Part shown: positions 63,013-64,000 of the stretch, one piece after another
How positions within the stretch are numbered: position 1 is the first letter of the stretch
Layout: each line of letters starts with the position of its first letter
Source: Flagellimonas nanhaiensis
GTDB lineage: Bacteria; Bacteroidota; Bacteroidia; Flavobacteriales; Flavobacteriaceae
Length of the DNA: 64,000 bases
Assembly: GCF_003382275.1 (NCBI RefSeq)
Contig: NZ_QTJX01000001.1
Span: 930,001-994,000, forward strand
Direction: 5' to 3'
Notes under the pieces: model-generated
Told to the model about the DNA's origin: nothing
What the model saw: the letters and a program-made list of their open reading frames with translations, nothing else
Database searches by the model: none
Translations under genes and position numbers: made by a program

Positions 63013-64000
63013 TTAACTAATATATCCCCAGATCTCTTTGTTCTGCATCATTTTGGAATAGGCATAAAGAATGGGTAAGTTTTCTTCTTTTTCGAGCCTG
63101 GGGTCTTCTTTTAACAATTGAAGAGCATGGTAGCGCGCTGTTTTTAGGATCTGGTTGTCCTTTACAATATCAGCAATCTTCAAATGGAGCAGTCCGCTTT
63201 GTTGGGTACCCATTAAATCTCCAGGACCTCGAAGCTTAAGATCTACTTCGGCAATTTCAAAACCGTCATTGGTCTGCACCATGGTCTGTAACCGGGTCTT
63301 GGCCTCTTCGGAGAGCTTACTTCCTGTCATTAAAATGCAAAAACTTTGTTCGGCACCACGACCTACACGTCCACGAAGCTGATGCAGTTGTGAAAGACCA
63401 AATCGCTCTGCACTCTCTATGATCATGACAGAAGCATTGGGAACATTGACTCCAACCTCTATAACAGTGGTTGCTACCATGATTTGGGTTTCTCCTTTCA
63501 CAAAACGTTCCATTTCATAATCCTTGTCCGCTGGTTTCATCTTACCGTGTACAATGGAAATTTGATATTCGGGCATGGGAAAGTCCCTTGAAATGCTTTC
63601 ATAGCCATCCATAAGGTCTTTAAAGTCCAAAGCTTCAGATTCCTGTATCAAAGGATAAACCATATAAACCTGTCTTCCTTTTTTTATTTCATCTTTGATG
63701 AATTGGAAGACCTTGAGTCGATTACTATCAAATCGATGTACTGTTTTAATCGGTTTTCTGCCCGGAGGTAGTTCATCAATTACGGAAATATCCAGGTCGC
63801 CATACAGACTCATGGCCAGAGTACGCGGAATGGGTGTGGCGGTCATGACCAAAATATGGGGAGGGAGTTCGTTTTTGTGCCAAAGTTTAGATCGTTGGGC
63901 CACGCCAAACCGATGTTGCTCATCTATGATAGCTAACCCTAGGTTCTTAAACTGGACTTTGTCCTCGAGTACAGCATGGGTTCCTACCAGAATGTTTAAG
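63013..64000 (-). CDS. recG: ATP-dependent DNA helicase RecG, C-terminal part
   Basis: The open frame continues without stop past the right edge, so the N-terminus is missing. The visible part contains motif Ib ILVGTHAVLED, the DEQH box with IIDEQHRFGVAQR, motif III MTATPIPRTLAMSLYGDLDI, motif IV-VI region with GKMKPADKDYEMERF, TTVIEVGVNVPNASVMIIE and the QLHQLRGRVGRGAEQSFC motif, and the RecG C-terminal LKLRGPGDLMGTQQSGLLHL. It is the branched-DNA translocase that regresses stalled forks. No alternative start within the window is supported, because the motifs extend to the edge. Confidence 0.96.
   Translation of the reverse strand, partial: LNILVGTHAVLEDKVQFKNLGLAIIDEQHRFGVAQRSKLWHKNELPPHILVMTATPIPRTLAMSLYGDLDISVIDELPPGRKPIKTVHRFDSNRLKVFQFIKDEIKKGRQVYMVYPLIQESEALDFKDLMDGYESISRDFPMPEYQISIVHGKMKPADKDYEMERFVKGETQIMVATTVIEVGVNVPNASVMIIESAERFGLSQLHQLRGRVGRGAEQSFCILMTGSKLSEEAKTRLQTMVQTNDGFEIAEVDLKLRGPGDLMGTQQSGLLHLKIADIVKDNQILKTARYHALQLLKEDPRLEKEENLPILYAYSKMMQNKEIWGYIS

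Noticed and set aside
1..64000. tRNA, rRNA, insertion sequences, prophage or integration sites
   Set aside because: None seen by eye on either strand. A short or divergent RNA gene could still be missed without a covariance search.

Overview
The window is a stretch of a Flavobacteriaceae chromosome (phylum Bacteroidota); the gene content resembles marine genera around Muricauda, Maribacter and Arenibacter. Pointers are the conserved neighbourhoods (tpx-dgkA-ftsK-lolA, pabB-tilS-dsbD), DUF4249 lipoproteins next to a TonB-dependent receptor, MopE-like calcium-type repeat lipoproteins, promoters of the TAnnTTTG type, poor Shine-Dalgarno signals and moderate to low GC. No rRNA, tRNA, CRISPR array, transposase or phage gene was seen.

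Layout. 1-5919: lolA (5' end only), ftsK, dgkA, tpx, a 2-Cys peroxiredoxin and an NhaC antiporter, all on the minus strand. 5992-8319: a Cys/Met-metabolism PLP lyase divergent from an Lrp/AsnC regulator, with a small membrane protein. 8322-14472: Tat-type aldo/keto reductase, a carrier, a membrane-anchored AraC regulator, lpdA and an HGSNAT-like membrane acyltransferase. 14603-22222: FMN reductase, pabB, tilS, dsbD and penicillin acylase. 22415-34939: one long plus-strand operon with a secreted protein, an STN-type TonB-dependent receptor, six consecutive DUF4249 lipoprotein paralogues and an MG2-like secreted protein. 34988-36975: comM and a zinc-ribbon/DUF559-like protein. 37146-40648: an NRAMP-fold transporter without the canonical metal ligands, fused in operon with 5-oxoprolinase pxpABC. 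40649-49653: the ilvD-B-N-C-A operon behind a textbook leader-peptide attenuator, then gapN. 49676-56577 (minus strand): FIST sensor plus hybrid histidine kinase, and two MopE-like lipoproteins flanking an isoprenylcysteine-methyltransferase-like protein. 56771-61429 (minus strand): leuCDAB. 61845-64000: a DUF2911 protein and the 3' part of recG.

Most interesting items. (1) The six-gene tandem DUF4249 array behind a single receptor, with a perfect 124-bp direct repeat covering the gene 4/5 and 5/6 junctions and signal peptides. (2) A complete ilv attenuator: an 18-residue Val/Ile-rich leader, antiterminator and terminator. (3) An NRAMP relative that lost the DPGN and MPH ligands and sits in a pyroglutamate operon. 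(4) Three 21-bp-period direct repeats (ATTGACGGAT type), one upstream of each of three consecutive minus-strand genes, which look like a shared LytTR-like regulon. (5) A perfect 211-bp repeat, offset exactly 2500 bp, between the two MopE-like genes, which suggests recent conversion or duplication.

Several starts were moved from the longest open frame to internal ATGs on the basis of ATGA stop-start overlaps, signal peptides or family length. Functions are assigned by recognising motifs by eye; no database search was run.
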